A stretch of DNA of 64,000 nucleotides from NCBI GenBank assembly GCA_017391525.1, contig JAFOYE010000003.1, positions 42,497-106,496 on the forward strand, given 5' to 3'. The position numbers were made by a program, and so were the translations under genes. Every line of letters begins with the position of its first letter. The first letter of the stretch is position 1. Origin of the DNA: Paludibacteraceae bacterium (GTDB lineage Bacteria > Bacteroidota > Bacteroidia > Bacteroidales > Paludibacteraceae). Shown here piece after piece: positions 8,933 to 18,200 of this stretch. The notes under the pieces were generated by a model. That model was not told where the DNA came from and made no database searches. It worked only from the letters and a program-made list of their open reading frames with translations.

Positions 8933-9568
8933 ATGGACATTTTGGAATATATTGAACAGCATTCTTCACCAGAAAGTGATGTTTTGCAACAAATAACACA
9001 CTCTACTCATATAGAGATGATCAATCCTCGTATGATGTCTGGTCATGTGCAGGGTCGAGTGTTGAGTATGATATCTCAGATGATTCAGCCTAGCCGTATA
9101 TTGGAGTTAGGTACTTTCACGGGTTACTCTGCACTGTGTCTTGCAGAGGGTTTGCGGGAGGATGGACGCCTTGTCTCGCTAGAGCATAATGATGAGTTAG
9201 AAGATATGATTCGTCGTAATCTATCTCTTTCGCCTCTTGGAGATCGCATAGATCTTGTTATTGGGGATGCTTGTGAATGGTTGGCTGCTCAAACCACAGA
9301 CCAGCTCTATGACTTAGTTTTTATTGATGCAGACAAACGCGAATACTGTGCTTATCTTGATGCGGTTCTTCCCTTAGTTCGTCCTGGCGGATGGATCTTG
9401 GCCGATAATACTCTATGGGATGGTCATATAGTAGAAGCGGCTTATGATAAGGATAAACAAACTATCGCATTGCGCGCTTTTAATGATCAAGTAGCACAAG
9501 ATCCTCGTTTAGAGAAAGTTATTTTGCCTATTCGCGATGGACTGACCATCATACGTGTCAAACCTTAA
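8933..9568 (+). CDS. SAM-dependent O-methyltransferase (class I, caffeoyl-CoA/catechol type)
   Basis: 211 residues from ATG 8933 (MDILEYIEQHSS). Longer in-frame starts are excluded because they lie at or before the promoter. The SAM-binding motif I is ILELGTFTGYSALCLAEGL, followed by an acidic strand end (LVSLEHNDELED), the metal/SAM region DLVFIDADKREYCAYLD and DNTLWDGHIV, all as in the O-methyltransferase_3 family. The physiological acceptor in Bacteroidota is unknown. folC follows 17 bases downstream. Confidence 0.9.
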   Translation: MDILEYIEQHSSPESDVLQQITHSTHIEMINPRMMSGHVQGRVLSMISQMIQPSRILELGTFTGYSALCLAEGLREDGRLVSLEHNDELEDMIRRNLSLSPLGDRIDLVIGDACEWLAAQTTDQLYDLVFIDADKREYCAYLDAVLPLVRPGGWILADNTLWDGHIVEAAYDKDKQTIALRAFNDQVAQDPRLEKVILPIRDGLTIIRVKP

Positions 9569-9585
9569 TATCATATGTAATAGAT

Positions 9586-10899
9586 ATGTCTACTGCCTAC
9601 CAACAAACACTTGATTACCTATACACCTCACAACCTGCTTTCCATCAAGTAGGTGCTGCGGCTTATAAACCCGGATTGGATAATACATGGCGTCTTATGG
9701 AGCATTTGGGTAATCCACATATCCAGCTGCGAGCCGTCCATATCGCAGGTACTAATGGTAAGGGTTCAACCTCTCACCTTATTGCTGCGGCACTGCAAGC
9801 GCAGGGATATAAAGTGGGATTGTTTACTTCTCCACACCTGGTGGATTTTCGTGAGCGCATACGTATCAACGGACAGATGATTCCTCAGCAACAAGTTGTT
9901 GATTTTGTTACAGATAACCGCTCATTCTTAGACCAACTGCGTCCCTCTTTCTTTGAAACCACTATGGCATTAGCTTTTTGGTATTTTGTCGAGCAAAAGG
10001 TGGATATAGCTGTGGTAGAGGTGGGACTAGGTGGTAGGTTGGATAGTACCAATGTGCTTACACCGTTGTTGAGTGTGATTACTAATATTGGTATTGATCA
10101 TACTGAATTTTTAGGGGATACTTTACCACAGATAGCGGCAGAGAAAGCCGGTATAATAAAATTGAATGTACCTTGTGTGGTAGGTGAAATGCAAGAAGAG
10201 ACGTTCCCTATATTTGAGGAACGTGCGCGTGCGTGCGAGATATGGGGTGAAGGACCAGAGACAACAGATTGCCGTATATGGTTTGCTAATCAATGCGGTT
10301 TTATGCGTAAGCGTAGAAAGAAGGAAGCGCCAGAATGTCAATTGAAGGGTGTATATCAGGAACACAATCTACAAACAGCTTTTGTGGCACTGCAAGTTTT
10401 ACGTAATATTTGTGGGGTAGAGTTGGATAGTCAATCTATTGCTGATGGTTTTGCACATGTATGCGATCTTACAGGATTACGTGGTAGATGGGAAATATTG
10501 TCAACTCAACCGCTGACTATCTGCGACACGGGACATAATAGCCATGGTATACGTTATGTGGCTGAGCAATTGAATGCTCTTCTTGTGGAGCATCGTTTGA
10601 CTAATCCTGATGCACAATTACGCATCGTATTGGGTATGGTCAATGACAAGGATATAGATGATGTGCTAGCGTTGTTGCCAGTAGATGCCGTGTATTATTT
10701 TACCCAACCTCATACATCACGTGCTTTGTCTGCAGAGGCGATCTATAGTAAATGGATGGCGTTGCATCCTGACCATCTTGTTTCTCGTTATTATGATCAA
10801 GCGCAAGAGGCCTTGCGTCTAGCGCAAAGCGAGGCTTCTTCTGCGGATATTATTTTCGTGGGAGGTAGTAACTACCTTGTTGGAGAGCTGCTTACTTGA
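9586..10899 (+). CDS. folC: folylpolyglutamate synthase/dihydrofolate synthase
   Basis: Adds glutamate to dihydropteroate or folates using ATP, in the cytoplasm. 437 residues, Mur-ligase fold: P-loop AGTNGKGSTSH near residue 53, the omega-loop/metal region SPHLVDFRERI near 85, VEVGLGGRLDSTNVL near 145, IGIDHTEFLGDT, and the C-terminal ligase domain beginning at ICDTGHNSHGI. It is the second gene after the O-methyltransferase. Its last 8 bases overlap the convergent phosphoesterase gene. Confidence 0.95.
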   Translation: MSTAYQQTLDYLYTSQPAFHQVGAAAYKPGLDNTWRLMEHLGNPHIQLRAVHIAGTNGKGSTSHLIAAALQAQGYKVGLFTSPHLVDFRERIRINGQMIPQQQVVDFVTDNRSFLDQLRPSFFETTMALAFWYFVEQKVDIAVVEVGLGGRLDSTNVLTPLLSVITNIGIDHTEFLGDTLPQIAAEKAGIIKLNVPCVVGEMQEETFPIFEERARACEIWGEGPETTDCRIWFANQCGFMRKRRKKEAPECQLKGVYQEHNLQTAFVALQVLRNICGVELDSQSIADGFAHVCDLTGLRGRWEILSTQPLTICDTGHNSHGIRYVAEQLNALLVEHRLTNPDAQLRIVLGMVNDKDIDDVLALLPVDAVYYFTQPHTSRALSAEAIYSKWMALHPDHLVSRYYDQAQEALRLAQSEASSADIIFVGGSNYLVGELLT

Positions 10900-12757
10900 C
10901 TTTTATTCTTGTAATAGTGCCTTCGCTGCTGGTGAAGATGCACTCTTTGTCACTGAGTGGTAGTGGGGTATTCAAAATAGAGTTACCTATTTTGTGGCGC
11001 CATAGCACTTTGCCTGTTTTAGCATCCATGCCAAGTAGTAATCCGTTCTTGGTGCTTACCCATAGTGTTCCATCTTTCTCCAGTGGCATGGCAGGGTTAT
11101 GTTCGTAACCAAAGTCAGCATGTACGGCCCATCGAGTAATAGGCTCGTAAGATGATTCTGTGTCATTTTGAATTTCTTGAGTTTTTGGCCACTCGGTGCT
11201 TATAGCTACTACTGTATCCCACATGCATTTGGAGTATACCGTTTTGCCATCTTCGCTAAGACCTACTGTTTCGCGCACTTTGTATTTGTTGGTACGCCAT
11301 ACGACTTGACCCGTTTCGGCGTCTAGACATGTGAAATAGCGGTCTGGTGCGGTGATAAAGATCTTACCGTCAGCGGCTACAGGCCATACGCTAGCAGGTG
11401 ATAGTTTAGGGTTTCCCTTGCCATTGGTCCATTTCCATACGAGCGAACCATCGGCTAGGTTAAGAGCATAGAAATAGGTGTCCCATGTGCCAAAGTATAG
11501 TTTGTTGTTGTATACTAGAGGACGTGTAAGGACGTAGTTCTTGAGTTCGTCAAAGGTCCATTTTACTTCGCCGGTTTTGATATCAAATGCGTACATTTTG
11601 CCATCACCACCTCCAATGTATGCTACTCCTTGGTGGATGGTAGCAGCTCCCATGACGGCTTGTTGGGTGGTGTATGTCCAGATTACTTGTCCGGTTTTGG
11701 CATCTAGTCCGTAGATATTGTAGTTGGCGCTACCGAAGACTACTACGCCATCGCTTACGGCAGGTGAACCTACGATGCGCATACCGGTATCGAAGGACCA
11801 ATTGGTGTTGCCGGTTTTGAGGTCTATGCTGTAGAAGGTACCTACGTCATCGCCTAAATAGAGGCTTTGTCCGTCAGTGACAGGGGTAGAATATATGCCG
11901 CCTTTGAGTGAGCGGTGCCATGTACGTTTGACTTGTTTGTATTGTTTGTTAACAGAGAAGTCTGGTCGTAGGCTCTTGTCGGATGGTCCGTATTTCTTGG
12001 GGCCGAAAGGTAGGCTTAACCAATGCTTTTTGGTTATTTCGCCCATAGTGCCTTGTTCTCCTACTGTGCGCTCATAAAACCGTATGCTATCGCTAACGGT
12101 GATGATAGAGTAGCCGTTGATGCTATCTTTGGCGCGTAGGTTAGATCGGTTGAGTACGTCGGTGATGCCGTCACAATCAAACATAAGATTGCGGTGGTAG
12201 TGTCCTCCCATGATGCATTGTACGTTGTGCTGACGTAGTACGTCGGTTACTTCGTACCAGTTATCAACGTCTCCATTGCGTAGTGGATAGTGTGTAAAAA
12301 CAAAGATAGGTGATTCTCCTGCAGCGCTTACGCTGTCCAGGTTATGTCGTAGCCATGCTATGTCTTGTGGTGCTACGTGTCCGTCAGCCATACGGATGAC
12401 AGGACCAGAATTGAATCCAATGAAGTATGCGCCAGCATGTGAGAAGGCGAATCGACTATCTCCAAACACGCGAGTGAAATCCATGACTCCAGATTCTGAC
12501 CATGTTGTTTCATGGTTGCCTGATGCAGCATAGTATGGTACACGCAATTGATCCAGTGCTTGCTTGATATCTTGTAGCGATGCAAGGTCTCCAGATTCGC
12601 TCAAGTCGCCGGTAACGACTACGAACTCGATATCAGGGTTCTGGTTGATATCTTCTATAGAGCGTTGTAGATCCTCCATAGGTTTGGGATTGGAGGTGCT
12701 GATATGCGTATCGGTTAGCAACGCAAAGGTAAACAAGAGGGTAGATAGGATGTTCAT
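10892..12757 (-). CDS. metallophosphoesterase fused to a PQQ-type beta-propeller
   Basis: 621 residues. The N-terminal half carries all calcineurin-like metal motifs: DTH (residues 17-19), GDLSESGD, GNHET, THYPLRN and GGHYHR. From about 270 the protein becomes a WD/PQQ-like propeller with repeated elements such as LKTGNTNWSFDTG, DAKTGQVIWTY, DIKTGEVKWTF and DAETGQVVWRT. A hydrophobic N-terminus suggests export, although the hydrophobic stretch runs directly into the first metal motif. Likely periplasmic; substrate unknown. It starts 29 bases after dnaX and probably shares its transcript. Its 3' end overlaps folC by 8 bases. Confidence 0.88.
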   Translation of the reverse strand: MNILSTLLFTFALLTDTHISTSNPKPMEDLQRSIEDINQNPDIEFVVVTGDLSESGDLASLQDIKQALDQLRVPYYAASGNHETTWSESGVMDFTRVFGDSRFAFSHAGAYFIGFNSGPVIRMADGHVAPQDIAWLRHNLDSVSAAGESPIFVFTHYPLRNGDVDNWYEVTDVLRQHNVQCIMGGHYHRNLMFDCDGITDVLNRSNLRAKDSINGYSIITVSDSIRFYERTVGEQGTMGEITKKHWLSLPFGPKKYGPSDKSLRPDFSVNKQYKQVKRTWHRSLKGGIYSTPVTDGQSLYLGDDVGTFYSIDLKTGNTNWSFDTGMRIVGSPAVSDGVVVFGSANYNIYGLDAKTGQVIWTYTTQQAVMGAATIHQGVAYIGGGDGKMYAFDIKTGEVKWTFDELKNYVLTRPLVYNNKLYFGTWDTYFYALNLADGSLVWKWTNGKGNPKLSPASVWPVAADGKIFITAPDRYFTCLDAETGQVVWRTNKYKVRETVGLSEDGKTVYSKCMWDTVVAISTEWPKTQEIQNDTESSYEPITRWAVHADFGYEHNPAMPLEKDGTLWVSTKNGLLLGMDAKTGKVLWRHKIGNSILNTPLPLSDKECIFTSSEGTITRIKVK

Positions 12758-12786
12758 GGTGTTATGGTTTCTTTGTAAGTATCAAA

Positions 12787-14520
12787 CTATTCTAGTTGAA
12801 GGTTGAGTTTGGTTCTAAGGTCTGCGATGTATGGATTCATTTGCTCTAGCACACGATATTTCTCCATTGCAGTGTACGCACGTCTAGTATACTCCACTTG
12901 GCTGACCTCTACGGTTAGTTTGAGGTGATCGTTTTGGAGTTTGTTGCGTACAATATCCATTACTTTTTTGCCAAACTTAGCAAACTCTTCTTTTTGCCAT
13001 GGGTTAGCTACCGTGATTCGGCAGAGTTGTGGATTGACGAGCTCAGGAATCAAGGTAGTTAGCATAGCGTGTAGACGCTCTTCTCCAGGGAAGTGTTGTG
13101 ATAGACCAACCCACGCGTCACTGAGTTGGTCCTGTGTAAAAGGGTTGTTACGTAGTTCTACTTGCTCCGCAGGTTGGTTGGTTGCTGCGGTGCTGTTGTT
13201 AGGGGTGTTTTTGTTCAAGCTGATGTTTCCCAGATTGCCCAATGAAGGCATTGCTCCTATTTGTGGCATAGCCTGAGGCGCAGGAGCTGTTTTGGGTGCC
13301 GGTGCTGGTTTAGCTTGAGGCGCAGGAGCAGGAGTAGCAGGTGCTACTGGTTTAGCTTGTGGTGCAGCAGGTTTGGTTTGAGGTGCTGTAGACTGAGCTG
13401 TTTGCACTCCTGCAGTCTGAACAGGGGTTTCAACGAGGCGACAAAGTTTGACCAATGCTAGTTCAACGGTTAGACGTTTGTTGCGTGCAGTGCGGTAATT
13501 GATGTCGCAAGTGTTGATGATATCTAGTGCATTGAATAGCCAGCGAGCGTTGCAGGTGACAGCTTGTTTTTGGTAGTGTTGACGAATAGCCTCTGAGGTT
13601 TCGAGTAGTTGAGCAGTAGCTGCATCTTTGCTTACGAGTACGTCTCGTAGGTGTTGTGCGAAACCAGTGATGAAGTTGCCTGCGTCGAATCCTTTTTGTA
13701 GTACTTCGTTGAGCAGCAGTAGTGCATCGCTTACAGCACCTTTAAGGGCTGCATCTACGAGGCGGAAGTAGTAGTCAGAATTGAGTACGTTGAGTACCTC
13801 GATAGCTTGTTCGTAACTGATGCTCTTGCCGCAGAAGGCCACCAATTGGTCAAAGATACTGAGTGCATCACGCATACCGCCGTCAGCTTTTTGTGCTACG
13901 ACGTTTAGAGCTTCTTCGCTAGCGTTGATATCTTCTTGTTTGGCTACATATTGCAAGTGATGTATGGTATCAGCAACGGTGATGCGGCTGAAGTCGTATA
14001 CTTGACAACGGCTGAGGATAGTAGGTAGGATTTTATGCTTCTCAGTGGTAGCAAGTATGAAGATAGCATATGAAGGTGGTTCTTCCAGAGTCTTGAGTAG
14101 GGCGTTAAATGCGCCTTGGGAGAGCATATGAACCTCATCAATGATGTATACGCTGTACTTACCTATTTGTGGTGGGATGCGTACTTGGTCAATGAGCGAT
14201 CGGATATCCTCAACAGAGTTGTTGGATGCTGCATCTAGCTCGTGGATGTTGAATGAGCGTTGCTCGTTGAAGGCTACGCATGACTCACATTGGTTACATG
14301 CCTCATGCTCCGCAGTTGGATTGAGGCAGTTGATGGTTTTGGCAAAGATGCGTGCGCAGGTCGTCTTACCTACACCGCGAGGTCCGCAGAAGAGGTACGC
14401 ATGGGCTAGACGATTGCTACGTATGGCATTACGTAGGGTTTGCGTCAAAGCTTCTTGACCTACTACACTCTCAAATGTGGTAGGGCGATACTTACGGGCT
14501 GATACGATATATTGATCCAT
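12787..14520 (-). CDS. dnaX: DNA polymerase III gamma/tau subunit
   Basis: Clamp-loader ATPase. 577 residues from MDQYIVSARKYRPTTFESVV; an upstream in-frame extension contains no conserved sequence. Walker A is GPRGVGKTTCARIFAK (about 44-59), the zinc module is CNQCESC with the preceding Cys, Walker B/DExx is VYIIDEVHM, and the sensor region is ATTEKHKILPTILSRCQ. Domain III is followed by a Pro/Ala/Lys-rich linker (about 375-430) and a tau-like C-terminal domain. No obvious gamma-producing frameshift signal was seen. A TTG-N20-TAATTTTG promoter lies about 50 bases upstream. Confidence 0.96.
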   Translation of the reverse strand: MDQYIVSARKYRPTTFESVVGQEALTQTLRNAIRSNRLAHAYLFCGPRGVGKTTCARIFAKTINCLNPTAEHEACNQCESCVAFNEQRSFNIHELDAASNNSVEDIRSLIDQVRIPPQIGKYSVYIIDEVHMLSQGAFNALLKTLEEPPSYAIFILATTEKHKILPTILSRCQVYDFSRITVADTIHHLQYVAKQEDINASEEALNVVAQKADGGMRDALSIFDQLVAFCGKSISYEQAIEVLNVLNSDYYFRLVDAALKGAVSDALLLLNEVLQKGFDAGNFITGFAQHLRDVLVSKDAATAQLLETSEAIRQHYQKQAVTCNARWLFNALDIINTCDINYRTARNKRLTVELALVKLCRLVETPVQTAGVQTAQSTAPQTKPAAPQAKPVAPATPAPAPQAKPAPAPKTAPAPQAMPQIGAMPSLGNLGNISLNKNTPNNSTAATNQPAEQVELRNNPFTQDQLSDAWVGLSQHFPGEERLHAMLTTLIPELVNPQLCRITVANPWQKEEFAKFGKKVMDIVRNKLQNDHLKLTVEVSQVEYTRRAYTAMEKYRVLEQMNPYIADLRTKLNLQLE

Positions 14521-14569
14521 ATGTTTGTGCGGAAAAACCGCAGTTTTAATAGTTTCAAAATAGAACATG

Positions 14570-14600
14570 CAAAATTACAAAAAAAACGGCATATATGCAA
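14570..14600 (-). promoter_or_regulatory. promoter of dnaX
   Basis: Minus strand TTG, N20, TAATTTTG, with the extended upstream box TTGCATATATGC seen at other promoters in the window. Confidence 0.75.
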
Positions 14601-14763
14601 CCTTTCTATATGTTTTTGTATTTTTTTTTGAATTTTTAGTTGAGTTATGAGATTTTGGCATATGTTTTGCATATATATTGATAGTTACCTAGAGCCCTGG
14701 AACTTTGACCTCCTTGGAAGCTTGGAACATTAAAGTTACAAACCCTTAAAAACAATTAGAAAA

Positions 14764-15198
14764 ATGAAAAAAATGATGGCCCTAATGGCAACCCTAATGA
14801 TTACGCTGACAGCGTGCGCAGATCGTCAGCAGATGATTCAATTCTCGGAACTTCCTGCTGAAGCGCAGAGTTTTGTACAAAAGTATTATAACGTTTCCGA
14901 TATCTCATATGTAGAACAAGAGTGGGATGATATGCGCTATGAATATACCGTCTATCTTAAGAACTCTACAGAGATGGAGTTTAATCATCAAGGTAATTTG
15001 AAATCCATTGACTGTAAGCGTTCTGCTATACCGGAAGGAATAGTATCTCCAGCTATTGCGAGTTATGTTAAGGAACATTATCCTAATGATTTCGTCGTAG
15101 AGTATGTGATAGACTATCGCCGTTTGAAAGTAGAGCTTAATAATGGTTGGGAACTAATCTTCGACCACAATGGCAATTTCTTAGGTATGGATGATTAA
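14764..15198 (+). CDS. PepSY-like domain lipoprotein or secreted protein
   Basis: 144 residues. The signal peptide MKKMMALMATLMITLTAC ends in a lipobox-like LTAC, so it is probably a lipoprotein. The mature part has two short beta repeats of the PepSY-like family (PF11396 type): FSELPAEAQSFVQKYY with YEYTVYLKNSTEMEFNHQGN, then VSPAIASYVKEHYPNDF with YRRLKVELNNGWELIFDHNG. Such proteins are common in Bacteroidales envelopes and are thought to bind other proteins; the function is unknown. It is a single gene, convergent with the giant T9SS gene and separated from it by a bidirectional hairpin. Confidence 0.82.
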   Translation: MKKMMALMATLMITLTACADRQQMIQFSELPAEAQSFVQKYYNVSDISYVEQEWDDMRYEYTVYLKNSTEMEFNHQGNLKSIDCKRSAIPEGIVSPAIASYVKEHYPNDFVVEYVIDYRRLKVELNNGWELIFDHNGNFLGMDD

Positions 15199-15205
15199 TA
15201 CAATG

Positions 15206-15232
15206 AGGCTATAAGGCGAAAGGCTAGAGGCC
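15206..15232 (+). repeat. heptamer-type array after the PepSY gene
   Basis: GGCTATAA-GGCGAAA-GGCTAGA-GGCC, 7-8 nt units of the GGYTARA/GGCGAAA family, starting 8 bases after the stop codon. Confidence 0.6.
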
Positions 15233-15236
15233 AATG

Positions 15237-15276
15237 AAAACAAATGAGGACGCAGTGTGGCGTCCTCATTTTGTTT
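15237..15276. terminator. bidirectional terminator
   Basis: AAAACAAATGAGGACGC and GCGTCCTCATTTTGTTT form a 17-bp perfect inverted repeat with a 6-base loop, flanked by A-rich and T-rich sides. It serves the PepSY gene (plus) and the giant T9SS gene (minus, stop at 15293). Confidence 0.85.
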
Positions 15277-15292
15277 GTATGGTGGTGGGTGT

Positions 15293-18200
15293 TTATTGTA
15301 CGATGACTTGTGTTCGTGCAGTCGTTCCGTTGCGTAGTGTGACATCTACGATATACACGCCAGCTGTGCCATTGTTTTGTAATGTGATGGAGTTAGACAA
15401 CAACTCTGCTTGTGTAGTCGTGATGAGACGACCTATGAGATCGTACAATCTAGCGCTCTCAATGATGTCGCTAGAGGATGCAATCACAGTGCTGCGGTCT
15501 GGTGAATATGCCCATACCTTGTTGCCTGTGTTTGACATATTAGGTTGGGTAGTAGAGGTGGTTACACCGTCTGAACCGCGGTAAGTATCAGGACCCTCGA
15601 TGTAATAGCGTTGCTCGTGGTTGAGTGGCATCTCTACGGAGATTACCAGTCCGTCCATGATACGGATCTTTTGACCGGTCTTAGTGTCGCAGAAATAACA
15701 CTTGCGCGACCACTTTGAAGAAAGGTAGAACGCTACTTGCATATACTGGCTACGATAACCATCCGCCACAAGCATACCCAATGGAATCTCGCTGATACCT
15801 TGACGCACATCTGCCATCATAGGCACTTGCTCCGCCACGGTGTACATGTTTAGTGGGGTAAGCACATAACTATTGCTTTCTATACCAGAAGATACGAAGA
15901 GCGCATCTTCGCCAACCAGGTAATAGTCGTTAGCCGCAGGGGTAGTCGCCAATACGGTGCGCGCGTATGCATTGTTGGTGTATGCGTAAATACTCATGAT
16001 CTCAGAGGCATCCTCCTCAGCAACTTTGGCACGAAGATTGACAGGCTTGATCTCTGGGTTCTCCTCACTAAATGGATCATCTGAATCCGTTAGCGTGAGG
16101 TGCAATGGAGAAAGTTGTACGCTCAATTCTGTCTTTTTGCTCTTGTCTTTTGTCTCCAACATCACCGAAGTCATAGGTGCCAGATATCGATTGTCTGTCA
16201 TGGTGTGTTCTGTTTCTGCGGACCAAGTAGCCCCCTCAAGACGGTAGAAGGTATGATTCAACACCTCTTTGTTTTCATGCAAGAAGTCATGCATATTGAT
16301 AAACGCCATCGTAGGGTTACCAAAGATGAAGTGCTCGCTTTCCTTCTTGTTGGTGAGGGTGATGGTCATAGGAGTAATGTTCTCCCCGGCATCTTGCGTT
16401 GCAGTAAAGGCCAATTTGTGCGATTTGCCGTCTCGTGGCACAGGCACCTGAGTTCCTGAAGAAGTGCTGTAGGTGTCTTCTTGTTTTGGCAAGCGGATAA
16501 CTATATTTCCTCCTGTAGCCACATCTGCTCCTTCTCCCCATAGAGCAAAACCAGAGCCGACTTCTAATGGCTGATTGAGTCCGTTGGACTGTTGGAAGGA
16601 TGATGATGTGGATTCGATATAACCTCCATCATTATACCAAGTCTTAACAGATTGGTTGTAGTAGGATGCCCAGAATGCATATGCTGATTCGCTGTGGCGC
16701 TTGCCTTTGAAAGCGCCTGTCTCAAATGGGGTCGCTGTTTCAAGCGAGCGACCGCTTTCCCAAGTACCTTCATGTGGCACATACATATCACCTGAATACA
16801 TCTTTTGCAATGGTGCAGACATCATAAACCAATTACCCTTAGGGATAGTCATATCCACAAATGCTTTCTCATATTGCAGCAAGTGCTGGTTGTGGATATG
16901 TGCTCCTGGTGCAAAGTAGATGTTGTTACAGATAGAAGGGTGCGCATTCACATCCATTGGATAGTGGTTGTGATCGTGGATATATGGATAGAGAGTGACG
17001 TCAAGCAAGGTTGGGATAATCACATCCGAACCTGCTACAGGCACAAAGCCCACTTCCATCAATTCGCTTGCATCATAAACACCATTAGTATTTTTATCAT
17101 CCCATCCTCGCCAGTTTTCGTCAAGTCCCCATCCGTTGTAACTACCTTCAGCAGGTGTCCAAACGACGGTATTAGGCAATATCATTAAGTAGAAGTAAAT
17201 GGTACCTACACGGCATTTCTCTGAATCACCTCCAATGTGGACATTACTTGCATTATCTCTCATGCGCATACGCATGAGATAACTTTGCCCAATTACAAGC
17301 TCTGGTGTTGTTGTAATATCCGTACCATTTTCTATGTCCACAAAGGCTACATCTTGACCAAGGGGGTTCAAATTAATTGTAATCTTTTTATCTGCCAATC
17401 CTGCAAGAGTAGTTTCGTCACCTATCTCGGTTACGGGTATTGTGATCGTTCCAGCTTCTGCTTGCGCTTTCGTAATGCGGACGGTAGGCAATTGCAGCCT
17501 TTGTAATCGAGATTTATCCCCTTTCTCTAGCGGAGCAATATTAGCAAAGTAGGTAGGTTGCTCTACAGAACTTACCCTCACCCAAATAGGTTCAGTACAA
17601 TCTTGGAGCGTGACGGTAACATCTTTGTTGTCCATATCCTTCATTGTGCCCGTTGCTGTGCCATCTATTGGAAAGAACCAGTAGCGTGCTGTGTCGTTAG
17701 ATGCCAAGTAGAAGGATGTTTGCGATTGACCCAATATCAATAATCCCTTCTCGTATAGATCTTTGATGATGGTGTAGTTGCGTGCAGGGTACTCAAACGC
17801 GTTGGCATCCAATTCTTCGAATCGGGTAACTAAGCGATTGGTGTTGGTTGGATCATTACGACGGAGGTCATAAACAATGGCAGAGGTCACCTCTTCGCGG
17901 TAATAGCCATAGGTCTTATAGAACTCAGTTCTTGCAGTTTCGATACTATCTTTATGGGACTTGTCATTACGTGTCTCTGTGTTTATGTACACATCGTCAA
18001 AAGGATATCCAACGAGCCAATCACCCATCACTGCACCCTCTATCTGCTGGATTGTACCACCCGTACCAGGTGAGATAGAGTTTTCAATCTTGGCTTGAAG
18101 CGTATAGTAATCATTCGCACAATTATTAGCGGACTCAGGAATAAAGTCATCCGCTGTTTGCTCTTTGTAGCCATTGTATAAATCAAAGTGGGTAGCTTGG

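Noticed and set aside
10892-10899. Overlap of folC and the phosphoesterase gene as a frameshift
   Set aside because: Both proteins end with family-consistent sequence; it is an ordinary 8-base convergent overlap.
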